40,315 nt of DNA from JBELHJ01 sp042091495 (GTDB taxonomy: Bacteria; Bacteroidota; Bacteroidia; Flavobacteriales; Flavobacteriaceae). Position numbers and translations under genes: made by a program. The notes below the pieces were generated by a model. The model did not search any database. It was not told where the DNA came from and saw only the letters and a program-made list of their open reading frames with translations. The stretch lies in contig JBELHJ010000019.1 of assembly GCA_042091495.1 (NCBI GenBank), positions 1-40,315 on the forward strand, in the 5' to 3' direction. How positions within the stretch are numbered: position 1 is the first letter of the stretch; every line of letters starts with the position of its first letter. Below, one piece after another: positions 32,479 to 40,315 of this stretch.

Positions 32479-33618
32479 ATGAAATTTATCAAATCTATGT
32501 TACCCCTTAGTTTACTGTTCTTATTTGTAACAGCTACTTCATGCAAAGACCCCTATCCAGATTTAGGCGACGGACTTTTTGCTGAAATCACTACCAATCA
32601 CGGGGTAATGGTAATTAAACTTGAATTTGAAAAAACACCTGTAACCGTTGCTAATTTTGTGTCTTTAGCAGAAGGAAACAATAAAATGGTTGACAGTACT
32701 TACGAGGGTAAAAACTATTATGATGGTCTTACATTTCATAGAATTATTAATGATTTTATGATACAAGGTGGTGATCCTCTAGGTACAGGAACTGGAGGCC
32801 CTGGGTACCGTTTTAAAGATGAAATCACAGATTTAAAGCACGATAAACCAGGAACATTATCTATGGCTAATTCTGGCCCAGGCACAAATGGAAGTCAATT
32901 TTTCATTACTGAAAAAGAAACGCCTTGGTTAGATGGTAGACATACGGTATTTGGATACATTGTTAAAGGTGAGAATGTACTATTAAAAATTTCTGATTTA
33001 GAAACAGAACCAGGAGACAAGCCAAAAGAAGACGTAGTAATGACTACGGTTAAAATTATAAGACAAGGTAAAGCTGCCAAAAAGTTTAAAGCGGCAGACC
33101 TATTTAACAATCACTTTGAAGAAGAAGAAAAACTTAAAGCTGAAAAAGAAGCGCGTTTAAAAATAGCTGAAGAAGAAAATGCAGCTGTTTTAGAAGAATA
33201 TAAAGCACAAGCTGAAACTTTTGATTCTGGATTAATGCTTTACAAAATAATTGAAGGAACTGGTACAAAACCAGAAAATGGCACTACAGTACCAGTATTT
33301 TATGAAGGGTATTTTACAAACGGAAAATTATTCGATTCTAACGTGGAGTCTGTTTCACGAAAGTTTGAAATGTTCAATCAAAGACGTTTAGATGGTGGCG
33401 GATACGATCCTATGCCAGTTATAGTTGGTCCAGAAGCACAAATGATTCCTGGATTTAAAGAAGGTGTTGCTGCACTTAATATTGGCGATAAAGCCTTTTT
33501 ATACTTACCGTCACATTTGGCTTATGGCCCTCAAGGTGCTGGCGGTGTAATTCCACCTAACGCCGACTTAATTTTCATTATTGAAATGGTAGATGAAAGT
33601 CCTACAGCAACAGAGTAG
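32479..33618 (+). CDS. Cyclophilin-FKBP fusion peptidyl-prolyl isomerase lipoprotein
   Basis: The ATG at 32479 gives a lipoprotein signal with TSC at C22. An upstream frame extension overlaps gldI and lacks a signal sequence. The 379-residue product carries two different PPIase folds. A cyclophilin domain spans about 33-196, with FHRIINDFMIQGGDP (86-100), MANSGPGTNGSQFFIT (129-144) and LDGRHTVFG (151-159). A charged helical linker rich in Glu and Lys follows (205-245). The C-terminal FKBP domain is about 252-372, with VFYEGYFTNGKLFDSN (273-288), MIPGFKEGVAALNIGDKAFL (322-341) and AYGPQGAGGVIPPNADLIF (348-366). The likely job is folding outer-membrane or secreted proteins next to GldI. Confidence 0.93.
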   Translation: MKFIKSMLPLSLLFLFVTATSCKDPYPDLGDGLFAEITTNHGVMVIKLEFEKTPVTVANFVSLAEGNNKMVDSTYEGKNYYDGLTFHRIINDFMIQGGDPLGTGTGGPGYRFKDEITDLKHDKPGTLSMANSGPGTNGSQFFITEKETPWLDGRHTVFGYIVKGENVLLKISDLETEPGDKPKEDVVMTTVKIIRQGKAAKKFKAADLFNNHFEEEEKLKAEKEARLKIAEEENAAVLEEYKAQAETFDSGLMLYKIIEGTGTKPENGTTVPVFYEGYFTNGKLFDSNVESVSRKFEMFNQRRLDGGGYDPMPVIVGPEAQMIPGFKEGVAALNIGDKAFLYLPSHLAYGPQGAGGVIPPNADLIFIIEMVDESPTATE

Positions 33619-33635
33619 TAACTTTATAAACTCAT

Positions 33636-33667
33636 AAAAAAAAGCAGCTCAATGAGCTGCTTTTTTT
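33636..33667. terminator. Bidirectional terminator between the PPIase and pepD genes
   Basis: GCAGCTC (33644-33650) pairs with GAGCTGC (33654-33660) around an AAT loop. An eight-A run precedes the stem and a seven-T run follows it, so it can end both converging transcripts. Confidence 0.88.
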
Positions 33668-33686
33668 ATTTGTATTCACTAATTAA

Positions 33687-35147
33687 TTAAGCCTCTGGAA
33701 TGGCTTTTAAAATTTCCAGAACAAAAGCCCAATATTTTTTTACAGAGGCTATACTAGCACGTTCATCTGGAGAATGTGCCCCTTTAATAGTAGGACCAAA
33801 ACTTATCATGTCCATTTCTGGATAATGGGTTCCAAGAATACCACACTCTAAACCGGCATGACATGCCGCTACGTGAGGTGGTTGCCCATTTAAATTGGTA
33901 TAGGTTTCTTTTAATACTTTTAAAATAGGAGAATCCATATTAGGTGTCCATCCGGGATAATCACCATCACAACTAACTTCACAACCAATAAGCTCAAAAG
34001 TAGATACTAAAGTATTGGCCATATCCCATTTAGAGGTCTCTACCGATGAGCGTGTTAAACAGCCTATTTTAATTTGCCCCGCTTTAACAATAACACGCGC
34101 AATATTGTTTGATGTTTCAACCAAACCTTCAATATCAGCACTCATTCTGTATACGCCATTTAGGGTAGCATACAACGCACGTAAAAGGCCTTCTTGTATC
34201 CCCAAATCCATTATTTTTTCAGGTGCATCAGTAGCAGAAATTATAACTTCTAACTGGGGCTCCATGGTCTTTAATTCTGTTTTTATGGCATTTGCTTTAA
34301 AGTTCATAGCTTCAACAAATGCAGCTTCATGAACTGCATCTACAGCTACCACAGCCTTACTCTCTCTAGGAATGGCATTGCGTAAGCTGCCACCGTCTAT
34401 TTCAGAAATTCTTAAACCAAAAGATTCAAAAGTATCAAATAATAACCGGTTCATAAGCTTATTTGCATTACCCAAACCTCTATGAATATCCATTCCAGAA
34501 TGCCCACCTTGCAAGCCTTTTACTTCTATTGTAAAACCAATTTTAGACTCTGGTGTTTCTTCTTCTTCATAAGAACGGGTAGCTGTCACATCTATACCTC
34601 CGGCACAGCCAACACCAATTTCATCATCTTCTTCGGTGTCTAGGTTTAATAAAATCCCGCCTTCTAGCAAGCCCCCTTCTAACCCCATAGCACCTGTCAT
34701 TCCAGTTTCCTCGTCTATAGTAAACAAAGCTTCAATGGCCGGATGTGAAATAGTATCACTTTCTAGTATAGCCATTATTGTTGCTACTCCCAAACCGTTA
34801 TCGGCTCCCAAGGTTGTACCTTTAGCACGCACCCAATCACCATCTACATACATGGCAATGCCTTGGGTATCAAAATCAAATACCGTATCGTTATTTTTTT
34901 GGTGTACCATATCTAAATGGGATTGCATGACCACCGTAGTGCGGTTTTCCATACCAGGGGTAGCCGGTTTTTTTATTATTACGTTACCTACAGCATCAAC
35001 AAGGGCTTCTAGTCCTAGCTGTTTACCAAAATCTACCATAAAGTTAATGACACGCTCTTCCTTTTTAGAAGGGCGAGGCACTGCATTTAAATCAGCAAAT
35101 TTATTCCATAGTAATTGCGGCTCTAAAGCACGTATTTCTGAATTCAT
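33687..35147 (-). CDS. pepD: Aminoacyl-histidine dipeptidase (M20 family)
   Basis: A longer frame starts at 35204, but MNSEIRALEPQLLWNKFADL from the ATG at 35147 is the family opening, and a -7 element lies within the extension. The 487-residue zinc peptidase carries metal and catalytic residues H77 and D79 in QSHLDMVHQK, D116 in LGADNGLGVAT, and E146/E147 in TIDEETGMTGA. The GGHSGMDIHRG block of the lid domain follows later. A histidine near the C-terminus in KGAHSPDERA completes the zinc site. It cleaves small dipeptides such as carnosine-like X-His or nonspecific Xaa-Xaa in the cytoplasm. It converges with the PPIase gene through a shared terminator. Confidence 0.94.
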   Translation of the reverse strand: MNSEIRALEPQLLWNKFADLNAVPRPSKKEERVINFMVDFGKQLGLEALVDAVGNVIIKKPATPGMENRTTVVMQSHLDMVHQKNNDTVFDFDTQGIAMYVDGDWVRAKGTTLGADNGLGVATIMAILESDTISHPAIEALFTIDEETGMTGAMGLEGGLLEGGILLNLDTEEDDEIGVGCAGGIDVTATRSYEEEETPESKIGFTIEVKGLQGGHSGMDIHRGLGNANKLMNRLLFDTFESFGLRISEIDGGSLRNAIPRESKAVVAVDAVHEAAFVEAMNFKANAIKTELKTMEPQLEVIISATDAPEKIMDLGIQEGLLRALYATLNGVYRMSADIEGLVETSNNIARVIVKAGQIKIGCLTRSSVETSKWDMANTLVSTFELIGCEVSCDGDYPGWTPNMDSPILKVLKETYTNLNGQPPHVAACHAGLECGILGTHYPEMDMISFGPTIKGAHSPDERASIASVKKYWAFVLEILKAIPEA

Positions 35148-35168
35148 AACTCTCTTTTTTTCTGAGTA

Positions 35169-35176
35169 CAAATGTA
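35169..35176 (-). promoter_or_regulatory. Candidate -7 element of pepD
   Basis: On the minus strand the bases read TACATTTG, an exact TAnnTTTG match, 21 nt upstream of the pepD ATG at 35147. A TTG at 35204-35202 is a possible -33, with an over-long 25-nt spacer. A similar TATTTTTG at 35209-35216 on the plus strand ends only 4 nt before the DUF3810 start. Confidence 0.4.
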
Positions 35177-35220
35177 CAGAAACCAAAGAGCTATTTAAAA
35201 ACAATTTCTATTTTTGAATT

Positions 35221-36282
35221 ATGCATATCTCCAGACGCCTATTTATTAGCTTAATGCTTATTCCACAATACCTATTGGTACAATTATTAAAACAACATCC
35301 TGCACTAATTGAGACCTACTACTCTAATGGTATATACCCTTACATCTCTGGTTTAATGCAACAATTATTTTCATGGGTTCCGTTTTCTGTAGGCGATGTG
35401 TTATACGCTATTTTTATTGTAACGGTATTATTCAATATCTACAAACAACGCCATGAATTTAAAAGGTACCCAACAAAACAAATATTAAAAATAACACAAG
35501 TAATAAGCGTACTTTATTTTCTATTTCATGTGTTATGGGGTCTAAACTATTACCGCCCTTCATTGCACTCCAAAATGAATTTAGAAGTAGCTTACAGTAA
35601 TGAAGATTTAGTAAAAACAGTTAACCTACTTTTAGATCAAACCAATACCATACACAGGCAATTAAGTACTAATGACAGCCTAATGGTGACATTTAAAACA
35701 GACCGTGAAACTCTTTTTAACAACACATATAAGGGCTATGAAGCCCTAAAAAACACCAATACGTTTGAAGTCCCTTATTTACCAAAAAGAGTTAAGGCTT
35801 CATTATTGAGTTTACCATTAACCTACATGGGGTTTAGCGGTTATTTAAATCCGTTTACCCATGAAGCCCAAGTAGATGACCTTATGCCACTATTTAATAC
35901 ACCCCTAACTGCAGCACACGAAATGGCACACCAACTGGGTTATGCCGCAGAAAACGAAGCCAATTTTATTGGGTTTTTAGCTACAGTTAAGCACCCAGAT
36001 CCGGTATTCAATTTGTCGGGATATGGTTTTGCCTTGCGTTATTGTTTAAATGAGTTATATTATAGAGACAAAGCCCAATTTGAAGCGCTTTATAAGCAAA
36101 TTAATCCCGGCGTTATTAAACATTTTAAAATACAAAGCCAATTTTGGGCTTCTTATGAAAATCCTTTTGAACCGCTTTTTAAGTTTACTTATAGCAATTA
36201 TTTAAAAGCCAATAACCAGAAAAAGGGCATTAAAAGTTATAATGAAGTTGTGGCCTTAATTGTGAATTATACCTTAAGATAA
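35221..36282 (+). CDS. DUF3810 family membrane protein with HEMAH motif
   Basis: The 353-residue protein starts with hydrophobic segments (about 7-25, 58-75 and 91-108), then a soluble domain. It contains LTAAHEMAHQLGYAAENEANF (230-249 region). H233, E234 and H237 form a zincin HExxH motif, and E244 or E246 is a plausible third ligand as in gluzincins. DUF3810 has no established reaction that I can name. An integral-membrane metallopeptidase is a reasonable inference. SKMNLE (117-122) and LLSLPLTYMGFSGYLNPF (195-212) are other conserved-looking segments. The divergent partner pepD shares only the promoter region. Confidence 0.85.
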   Translation: MHISRRLFISLMLIPQYLLVQLLKQHPALIETYYSNGIYPYISGLMQQLFSWVPFSVGDVLYAIFIVTVLFNIYKQRHEFKRYPTKQILKITQVISVLYFLFHVLWGLNYYRPSLHSKMNLEVAYSNEDLVKTVNLLLDQTNTIHRQLSTNDSLMVTFKTDRETLFNNTYKGYEALKNTNTFEVPYLPKRVKASLLSLPLTYMGFSGYLNPFTHEAQVDDLMPLFNTPLTAAHEMAHQLGYAAENEANFIGFLATVKHPDPVFNLSGYGFALRYCLNELYYRDKAQFEALYKQINPGVIKHFKIQSQFWASYENPFEPLFKFTYSNYLKANNQKKGIKSYNEVVALIVNYTLR

Positions 36283-36485
36283 ATTCACTTATATTTACAT
36301 CCCAAACTAACCGTAATGGAACTTATCTGAAATTGTAATTAATCGTATCGTTGAAATCATAAAAAAACAAGTTACTAGCTAAGTTCATATACACTGTTAA
36401 AAGTTTTAGAAAAACTAAATTAATAAGAACCTAATTTATAATTTTAAAAAACCGTTTACGGTATTTAAATTATTCTAAGCCGAAT

Positions 36486-37160
36486 ATGGATAGCGTTAGA
36501 TTGAACTTAGTTAAAGCAGAAGAAATAGCTGTAGCATTATTCCATGAAGTAGAAAACAGGAATTTAATAGTTGCTGGTAAAGATGAAGAAACGCTTAATA
36601 AAGAGGTATTTCAACTAGCCAAAGAATTATTTGATATTGATAAACATTGGCATAAAAGAATTGTGAGGTGTGGAGAGAACACATTACATCCCTATAAAGA
36701 AAATCCACCAAACAGAATTATTCAAAAAAATGATATCCTATTTTTTGACTTTGGACCAATCATTGATAAATGGGAGGCAGATCTTGGAAGAACTTATGTC
36801 ATTGGTGATGATCCTGTAAAATTAAAATTAAAAAAAGATATAGAAACTGCTTGGCAAGAAACCAAGGACTGGTTTGATAAACAAACCACCCTTAAAGCAT
36901 CAGAGTTATTTGAATTTGCTGTTACTAAAGCAAAAGCATATGGATGGGAATTTGGGGGAGAAATAGCAGGACATCTCATAGGTGAATTTCCTCATGAAAG
37001 CCTAGAACCAGGTAATTACCAATTATATATTCACCCTGATAACCATAATGACATGTTTGACTTAGATAGCCATGGTGAAAAACGAAACTGGATATTAGAA
37101 ATTCACTTTATAGTCAGAGATCTAAAAATTGGTGGCTTTTACGAACAATTATTAACTTAA
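36486..37160 (+). CDS. M24-family (creatinase/aminopeptidase-like) protein
   Basis: This 224-residue protein has a complete pita-bread fold and no N-terminal domain. The five metal ligands can be placed: D88 in LFFDFGPI, D99 in WEADLGRTYV, H163 in AGHLIGEF, E205 in WILEIHF and E220 in GGFYEQLL. A second histidine, H170, is next to the active site in GEFPHES. It is short compared with Xaa-Pro aminopeptidases, so a stand-alone methionine-aminopeptidase-like or a small Xaa-Pro dipeptidase is possible. The start at 36486 follows a 203-nt AT-rich gap containing no clear promoter. The next gene is a small conserved protein 9 nt after it. Confidence 0.85.
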   Translation: MDSVRLNLVKAEEIAVALFHEVENRNLIVAGKDEETLNKEVFQLAKELFDIDKHWHKRIVRCGENTLHPYKENPPNRIIQKNDILFFDFGPIIDKWEADLGRTYVIGDDPVKLKLKKDIETAWQETKDWFDKQTTLKASELFEFAVTKAKAYGWEFGGEIAGHLIGEFPHESLEPGNYQLYIHPDNHNDMFDLDSHGEKRNWILEIHFIVRDLKIGGFYEQLLT

Positions 37161-37169
37161 AAAATAGCT

Positions 37170-37343
37170 ATGTTTAATTTTTTTAAAAAAAAAACTGAAG
37201 TAGAAAAACTAGAGATCAAATACAAAAAGCTTCTAGAAGCATCCTACAAACTTTCACACACAAATAGGAAAGAAAGTGATAATAAAATGGCAGAGGCTGA
37301 TGAAGTTTTGAAGCAAATTGAAGCCTTAAAAAATAAGCCTTAA
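37170..37343 (+). CDS. Small Lacal_2735-type conserved protein
   Basis: This 57-residue protein, starting MFNFFKKKTEVEKLEIKYKK, has a basic N-terminus and a charged helical remainder with heptad-like spacing (LEIKYKKLLEASYKLS, then ADEVLKQIEALK). The pattern matches the short Lacal_2735-type family known in Flavobacteriia, of unknown role. It begins 9 nt after the M24 gene and likely shares its transcript. A run of ten A (37185-37194) lies in codons 6-9, a possible slippage site. The frame is intact as read. Confidence 0.7.
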   Translation: MFNFFKKKTEVEKLEIKYKKLLEASYKLSHTNRKESDNKMAEADEVLKQIEALKNKP

Positions 37344-37436
37344 ATTTGACTGAAGTTTATTATACTTTTAGTAAAAATTAAATCAGTAACTTTACTAGCA
37401 TGTGCTTTTTAATTAATCACATAACTTGTTGTTTTA

Positions 37437-38516
37437 ATGCTTAGAACGTTTCTATTAATTACATTTTTTCTTACAGTAAATGCTTGTGATAAAGATACGG
37501 TAAATTCGTCTGAACCAGCTGAAACTAATGCGTCTTTTGTCTCTGCTGTTGATATTTCCGGTTATCCTGAAATAACCATTTCAAACCCCATATTTTATGA
37601 CTTAAATGGAAGTGCAAAAGGCTTTTTAAATATCCTAAAAGAGAACGGTGTAAATACGATAAGATTAAAATTGTGGGTAAACCCTATATCTCCTCATTCT
37701 GGCTTTGATGAAGTAAAAACATTTTCTAAAACCTTAAAAAGTCAGGGATTCAAAATTTGGCTTACCATACATTATTCTGATACTTGGGCAGACCCAGGCC
37801 ATCAAGAAACACCATCGCAATGGCAAGAGTTAGATCATGAATCCTTAAAAGAGACTGTATATGAATACACCGCCAAAGTCGTCAAAGAAATTGCACCTCA
37901 GTATATTCAAATTGGTAATGAAATTAATCATGGATTTTTACACCCTAATGGGGACATAACATCTAATTACCAAAACTTTTTGAGTCTTTTAAGTGAAGGC
38001 TGTGCTGCTGTTAGAGCAAACTCTGATTCGGCTAAAATTATTTTACATTTTGCAGGTGTAGATGGAGCTACTTGGTTTTATAACCAAGTCAAAACTATAG
38101 ATTACGATATCATTGGCTTATCATTTTATCCGCTTTGGCATGGAAAATCTCTTAATGGTCTAAAATCTACAATGCATAACCTAAGCCTTGTTCATGATAA
38201 GGAAATAATAATTGCAGAAACGGCCTATCCATTTACCTTGGACTGGAACGATTGGACTAATAACATTGTGGGGCTTGAATCTCAATTAATTTTACCGGAT
38301 TACCCAGCTACCTCAACCGGACAAAAAGACTTTATCAATGCCATAAAAACATTAACTGAAAGTCTAGATAAAGGTATTGGTTTTTGTTATTGGGGGGCCG
38401 AATTAATAGCTTGGAAGGGAGATCAATCTCAAGAGGCATCTCCATGGGAAAACCAAGCGCTGTTTGATTTTAATAATAAAGCCCTACCCGTTTTAACTGA
38501 GTTTAATACAGAGTAA
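37437..38516 (+). CDS. GH53 endo-beta-1,4-galactanase-like lipoprotein
   Basis: The 359-residue protein has a lipobox ending VNAC (C17). The GH53 barrel is seen from AVDISGYPEI (37-46), NTIRLKLWVNP (73-83) and LTIHYSDTWADPGHQ (109-123). The acid/base E162 is in IGNEINHGFLHP, and the nucleophile E261 is in IIIAETAYPF. CYWGAELIAWKG (317-328) closes the barrel. GH53 enzymes cut beta-1,4-galactan and arabinogalactan type I, and lipidation would place this one on the cell surface or periplasmic face. It begins a small carbohydrate unit with the next lipoprotein. A divergent specificity is possible, since no other galactan genes (GH2, GH43 arabinofuranosidase, SusCD) are visible. Confidence 0.9.
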   Translation: MLRTFLLITFFLTVNACDKDTVNSSEPAETNASFVSAVDISGYPEITISNPIFYDLNGSAKGFLNILKENGVNTIRLKLWVNPISPHSGFDEVKTFSKTLKSQGFKIWLTIHYSDTWADPGHQETPSQWQELDHESLKETVYEYTAKVVKEIAPQYIQIGNEINHGFLHPNGDITSNYQNFLSLLSEGCAAVRANSDSAKIILHFAGVDGATWFYNQVKTIDYDIIGLSFYPLWHGKSLNGLKSTMHNLSLVHDKEIIIAETAYPFTLDWNDWTNNIVGLESQLILPDYPATSTGQKDFINAIKTLTESLDKGIGFCYWGAELIAWKGDQSQEASPWENQALFDFNNKALPVLTEFNTE

Positions 38517-38589
38517 TTAAAATGTTCAAATTACTATTTGTGTGTTTAACAAGCTTGATGAAATTAAATTAAAATACACTAAATAATAT

Positions 38590-38597
38590 TATGTTTG
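38590..38597 (+). promoter_or_regulatory. Candidate -7 element before the beta-propeller lipoprotein
   Basis: TATGTTTG is an exact match to TAnnTTTG, 35 nt upstream of the ATG at 38633. No standard-spaced -33 TTG was seen, so this is only suggestive of separate transcription from GH53. Confidence 0.35.
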
Positions 38598-38632
38598 TAT
38601 CACCCCCCTCAAGTAATCTAACTTATTATTAA

Positions 38633-39733
38633 ATGAAATACACTTGGCTGTCTTGTATTGCACTACTTCTTCTATTCGCTTGTCAAACAAAAACTCCGAA
38701 TCAAAATAGAAATTACAATAACTTAAAGTTTGAAACACTTCCAGTTGTTATTAAAGCAAATTTTAGTAATCAACAAAGCTCAGCCCATGTTTTAGTGAAT
38801 CAAGATTATTATGTTTGGGGTAATTCTGTTATTAAATGGAATAATAAATACCATGCCTATTACTCCAGATGGCATGAAAAATATAAGCATAAAGGGTGGT
38901 TGACTTATTGTGAAATTGTTCATGCAGTATCTGATAATCCCGAAGGACCATTTAAATTTGAAAATGTGGTTCTTGAGTCTGAAAAAAAAGAAGGTTGGGA
39001 CACTAATAACGCACACAATCCCTATGTAATTATAGCCGAAGGAAAAATTAAGATGTATTACATTGCTAACGATTTGGGAACGCATAAACCAAATCATAAA
39101 CTTAATTCTCCTGCCAATGTCAGCCTATGGTTTGAAAACAATAGAAAGTTAGTTAGAAATAGCCAACGTATAGGAGTTGCTGTGGCTAATAATCCAAATG
39201 GTCCATTTGTGCGCTATAAATGTCCTGTTGTTGAACCTGATGATATATTATTTAAAAACATTGCTGTAAATCCTGCAGTGGTATATAATAACAACAAATA
39301 CACCATGATTATGAAAGGTGACGATGTTGACAAAGAGCAATGGTTTCGTATTCAATTAGTTGGAGAAAGCACATTAGCAGAAGGGCCTTTTAAATTTGAG
39401 AAAGAACCCGTATATGATAAAGCACAAACCGAAGATGCTTGTATGTGGTTCGACCAAGAACTCAAACTTTATTTTATGGTTTGTCACGTTATGGGGAAAA
39501 GGGACTTAGCACTCTTTTATTCAGATAATGCTAAAGATTGGGAACCGCATGAACGTTCTGTTTTTATGAAAAAAGAGGTCTTACTAGAAGATGGTACCTT
39601 ATGGAAACCAGAACGCGTTGAACGCCCTTATGTGCTAACCGACGATACTGGAAAACCAACCATGCTATTCGTGGCAATAGCTGACCAAGGCGTTAATGGT
39701 AATATTGCAATTCCAATATATTACGGCGAGTAA
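38633..39733 (+). CDS. Five-bladed beta-propeller glycosidase-like lipoprotein (GH43-like clan)
   Basis: The 366-residue protein has a lipobox ending LFAC (C17). The rest has the repeating blade pattern of GH43/GH117-type propellers: YYVWGNSVIKWNNKYHAYYS (61-80), HAVSDNPEGPFKFENVVLE (about 102-120), AHNPYVIIAEGKIKMYYIAN (about 131-150), AVNPAVVYNNNKYTMIMKG (about 210-228), and MWFDQELKLYFMVCHVMG with RVERPYVLTDDTGKPTMLF near the end. Acidic residues at blade starts could be catalytic, but I cannot assign the triad. It lies 116 nt after the GH53 gene and likely acts on the same glycan or its side chains. A non-catalytic binding or phosphorylase-type propeller cannot be excluded. Confidence 0.75.
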   Translation: MKYTWLSCIALLLLFACQTKTPNQNRNYNNLKFETLPVVIKANFSNQQSSAHVLVNQDYYVWGNSVIKWNNKYHAYYSRWHEKYKHKGWLTYCEIVHAVSDNPEGPFKFENVVLESEKKEGWDTNNAHNPYVIIAEGKIKMYYIANDLGTHKPNHKLNSPANVSLWFENNRKLVRNSQRIGVAVANNPNGPFVRYKCPVVEPDDILFKNIAVNPAVVYNNNKYTMIMKGDDVDKEQWFRIQLVGESTLAEGPFKFEKEPVYDKAQTEDACMWFDQELKLYFMVCHVMGKRDLALFYSDNAKDWEPHERSVFMKKEVLLEDGTLWKPERVERPYVLTDDTGKPTMLFVAIADQGVNGNIAIPIYYGE

Positions 39734-39749
39734 GTTTTTACTCAAAATT

Positions 39750-40315
39750 TTAGGATAAAACTTCTTTAACCTGTTCTTGCTTTGTAATGTTTGACAAATT
39801 AATTGCTGTTTCAATTAAAGCTAAGTGTGAGTAGGCCTGAGGAAAATTTCCGAGTAGGCGTTTGGTTTTAAAATCTATATCCTCACTAAACAGACCTAAA
39901 TGATTACTATAGGATAATAATTTTTCAAACTGTCTAACCGCTTTTTCTTCTTCGCCTATTTTATACAAACTGTTTATAAACCAGAAAGTACATATCGTAA
40001 ACGAAGAGGTAGGCAAACCAAAATCGTCTTTGTTTTTATATCTGTATAATAAGCCATCATTAGACAACTCTTTTTCTATGGCTTTTACAGTGCTTACATA
40101 TTTAGGATGTTTTGCATCTATAAAACCATAGGATTCCATGAGTAAAACAGAAGCATCTAAATCTGTAGAGCCGTAGGCTTGAGTAAATGCTTTCACCTCA
40201 TCACTCCATGCATTATTCATAATATCTTCTCTAATATATTGCTCTAGAAGCTGCCAACGTGCGAGCTTAGTGGTTTTTCCCAATAATTCTGCAACTTTAA
40301 TGGCTTTATCAACAG
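39750..40315 (-). CDS. GH15-family protein, C-terminal part (cut by window end)
   Basis: The frame is open to the right edge (VDKAIKVAELLG precede the first listed residues), so the start lies outside. The visible 188 or so codons match the C-terminal half of bacterial GH15 proteins (glucoamylase- or trehalase-like (alpha/alpha)6 barrel). The blocks are FTQAYGSTDLDASVLLMESYGFID, NDGLLYRYKNKDDFGL, SFTICTFWFINSLYKIG, LGLFSEDID and LGNFPQAYSHLALIETA. The Glu of the SEDID segment is at the position of the family's catalytic base. It converges with the beta-propeller gene across 16 nt and is probably unrelated to it. Most likely it acts on alpha-glucans or trehalose in the cytoplasm. Confidence 0.88.
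   Translation of the reverse strand, partial: VDKAIKVAELLGKTTKLARWQLLEQYIREDIMNNAWSDEVKAFTQAYGSTDLDASVLLMESYGFIDAKHPKYVSTVKAIEKELSNDGLLYRYKNKDDFGLPTSSFTICTFWFINSLYKIGEEEKAVRQFEKLLSYSNHLGLFSEDIDFKTKRLLGNFPQAYSHLALIETAINLSNITKQEQVKEVLS

Noticed and set aside
35148..35204. Upstream extension of pepD
   Set aside because: The -7 element lies within it, and the family opening starts at the internal ATG.
34636..35217. 193-codon plus-strand open frame opposite pepD
   Set aside because: It lies wholly antisense to the well-supported pepD gene and has low-complexity Ser/Pro composition with no family pattern.
1..40315. CRISPR arrays, insertion sequences, integrases, rRNA
   Set aside because: No regularly spaced repeats, transposase or recombinase frames, or rRNA-like sequence were found on either strand.

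Overview
The window looks like a chromosomal segment of a marine member of Flavobacteriaceae (Bacteroidota). It is AT-rich. It carries the gliding-motility gene gldI, phylum-type TAnnTTTG promoter elements, short Bacteroidota-specific genes and a long LepB with an N-terminal membrane extension. Its genes for degrading sulfated, fucose-containing glycans fit an alga-associated lifestyle. The genus cannot be fixed from the sequence alone.

Left part (1-11947): a polysaccharide utilisation region. Two transcription units diverge from a repeat-rich intergenic stretch (1957-2150). The minus-strand unit holds a GH29 alpha-L-fucosidase and the N-terminus of a beta-helix protein cut by the window edge. 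The plus-strand unit has five tightly packed genes (gaps of 15 and 12 nt, then overlaps of 17 and 1 nt): two GH141-like beta-helix proteins, a formylglycine sulfatase, a third beta-helix protein with a C-terminal FN3-like module, and a second sulfatase. It ends at a hairpin terminator shared with tRNA-Pro(TGG). Together the genes would desulfate and debranch a sulfated fucose-containing polysaccharide. Fucoidan is the best guess, by inference. No SusC/SusD pair, transporter or regulator gene is visible here.

Middle part (12217-36282): housekeeping genes in compact operons. (a) udk, divIC-like, mutA, mutB. (b) parA, parB, DUF5683, dapB, lepB, wbqC-like. (c) A long minus-strand series: TPR membrane protein, ribH, two small membrane proteins, mutL, two rhomboid proteases, EEP-family hydrolase. 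(d) recF, a small lipoprotein, a DUF721/DciA-like protein. (e) ndk. (f) A DHH phosphoesterase, gldI, and a cyclophilin-FKBP fusion lipoprotein. (g) pepD, divergent from a DUF3810 HEMAH membrane protein.

Right part (36486-40315): an M24-type peptidase-like protein and a 57-residue conserved protein. After these comes a second, smaller carbohydrate locus: a GH53 endo-galactanase-like lipoprotein, a five-bladed beta-propeller (GH43-like) lipoprotein, and, converging on them, the C-terminal part of a GH15-family protein cut by the window end.

Several starts were moved to internal ATGs because of signal peptides, promoter positions or family length (parA, second rhomboid, ndk, cyclophilin-FKBP fusion, pepD). 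No CRISPR array, insertion sequence, integrase or rRNA was found. The most interesting points are the concentration of beta-helix enzymes beside a fucosidase and sulfatases, the unassigned beta-helix/FN3 protein, the operator-like repeats between the two PUL transcripts, and a MutL whose endonuclease motifs are eroded.
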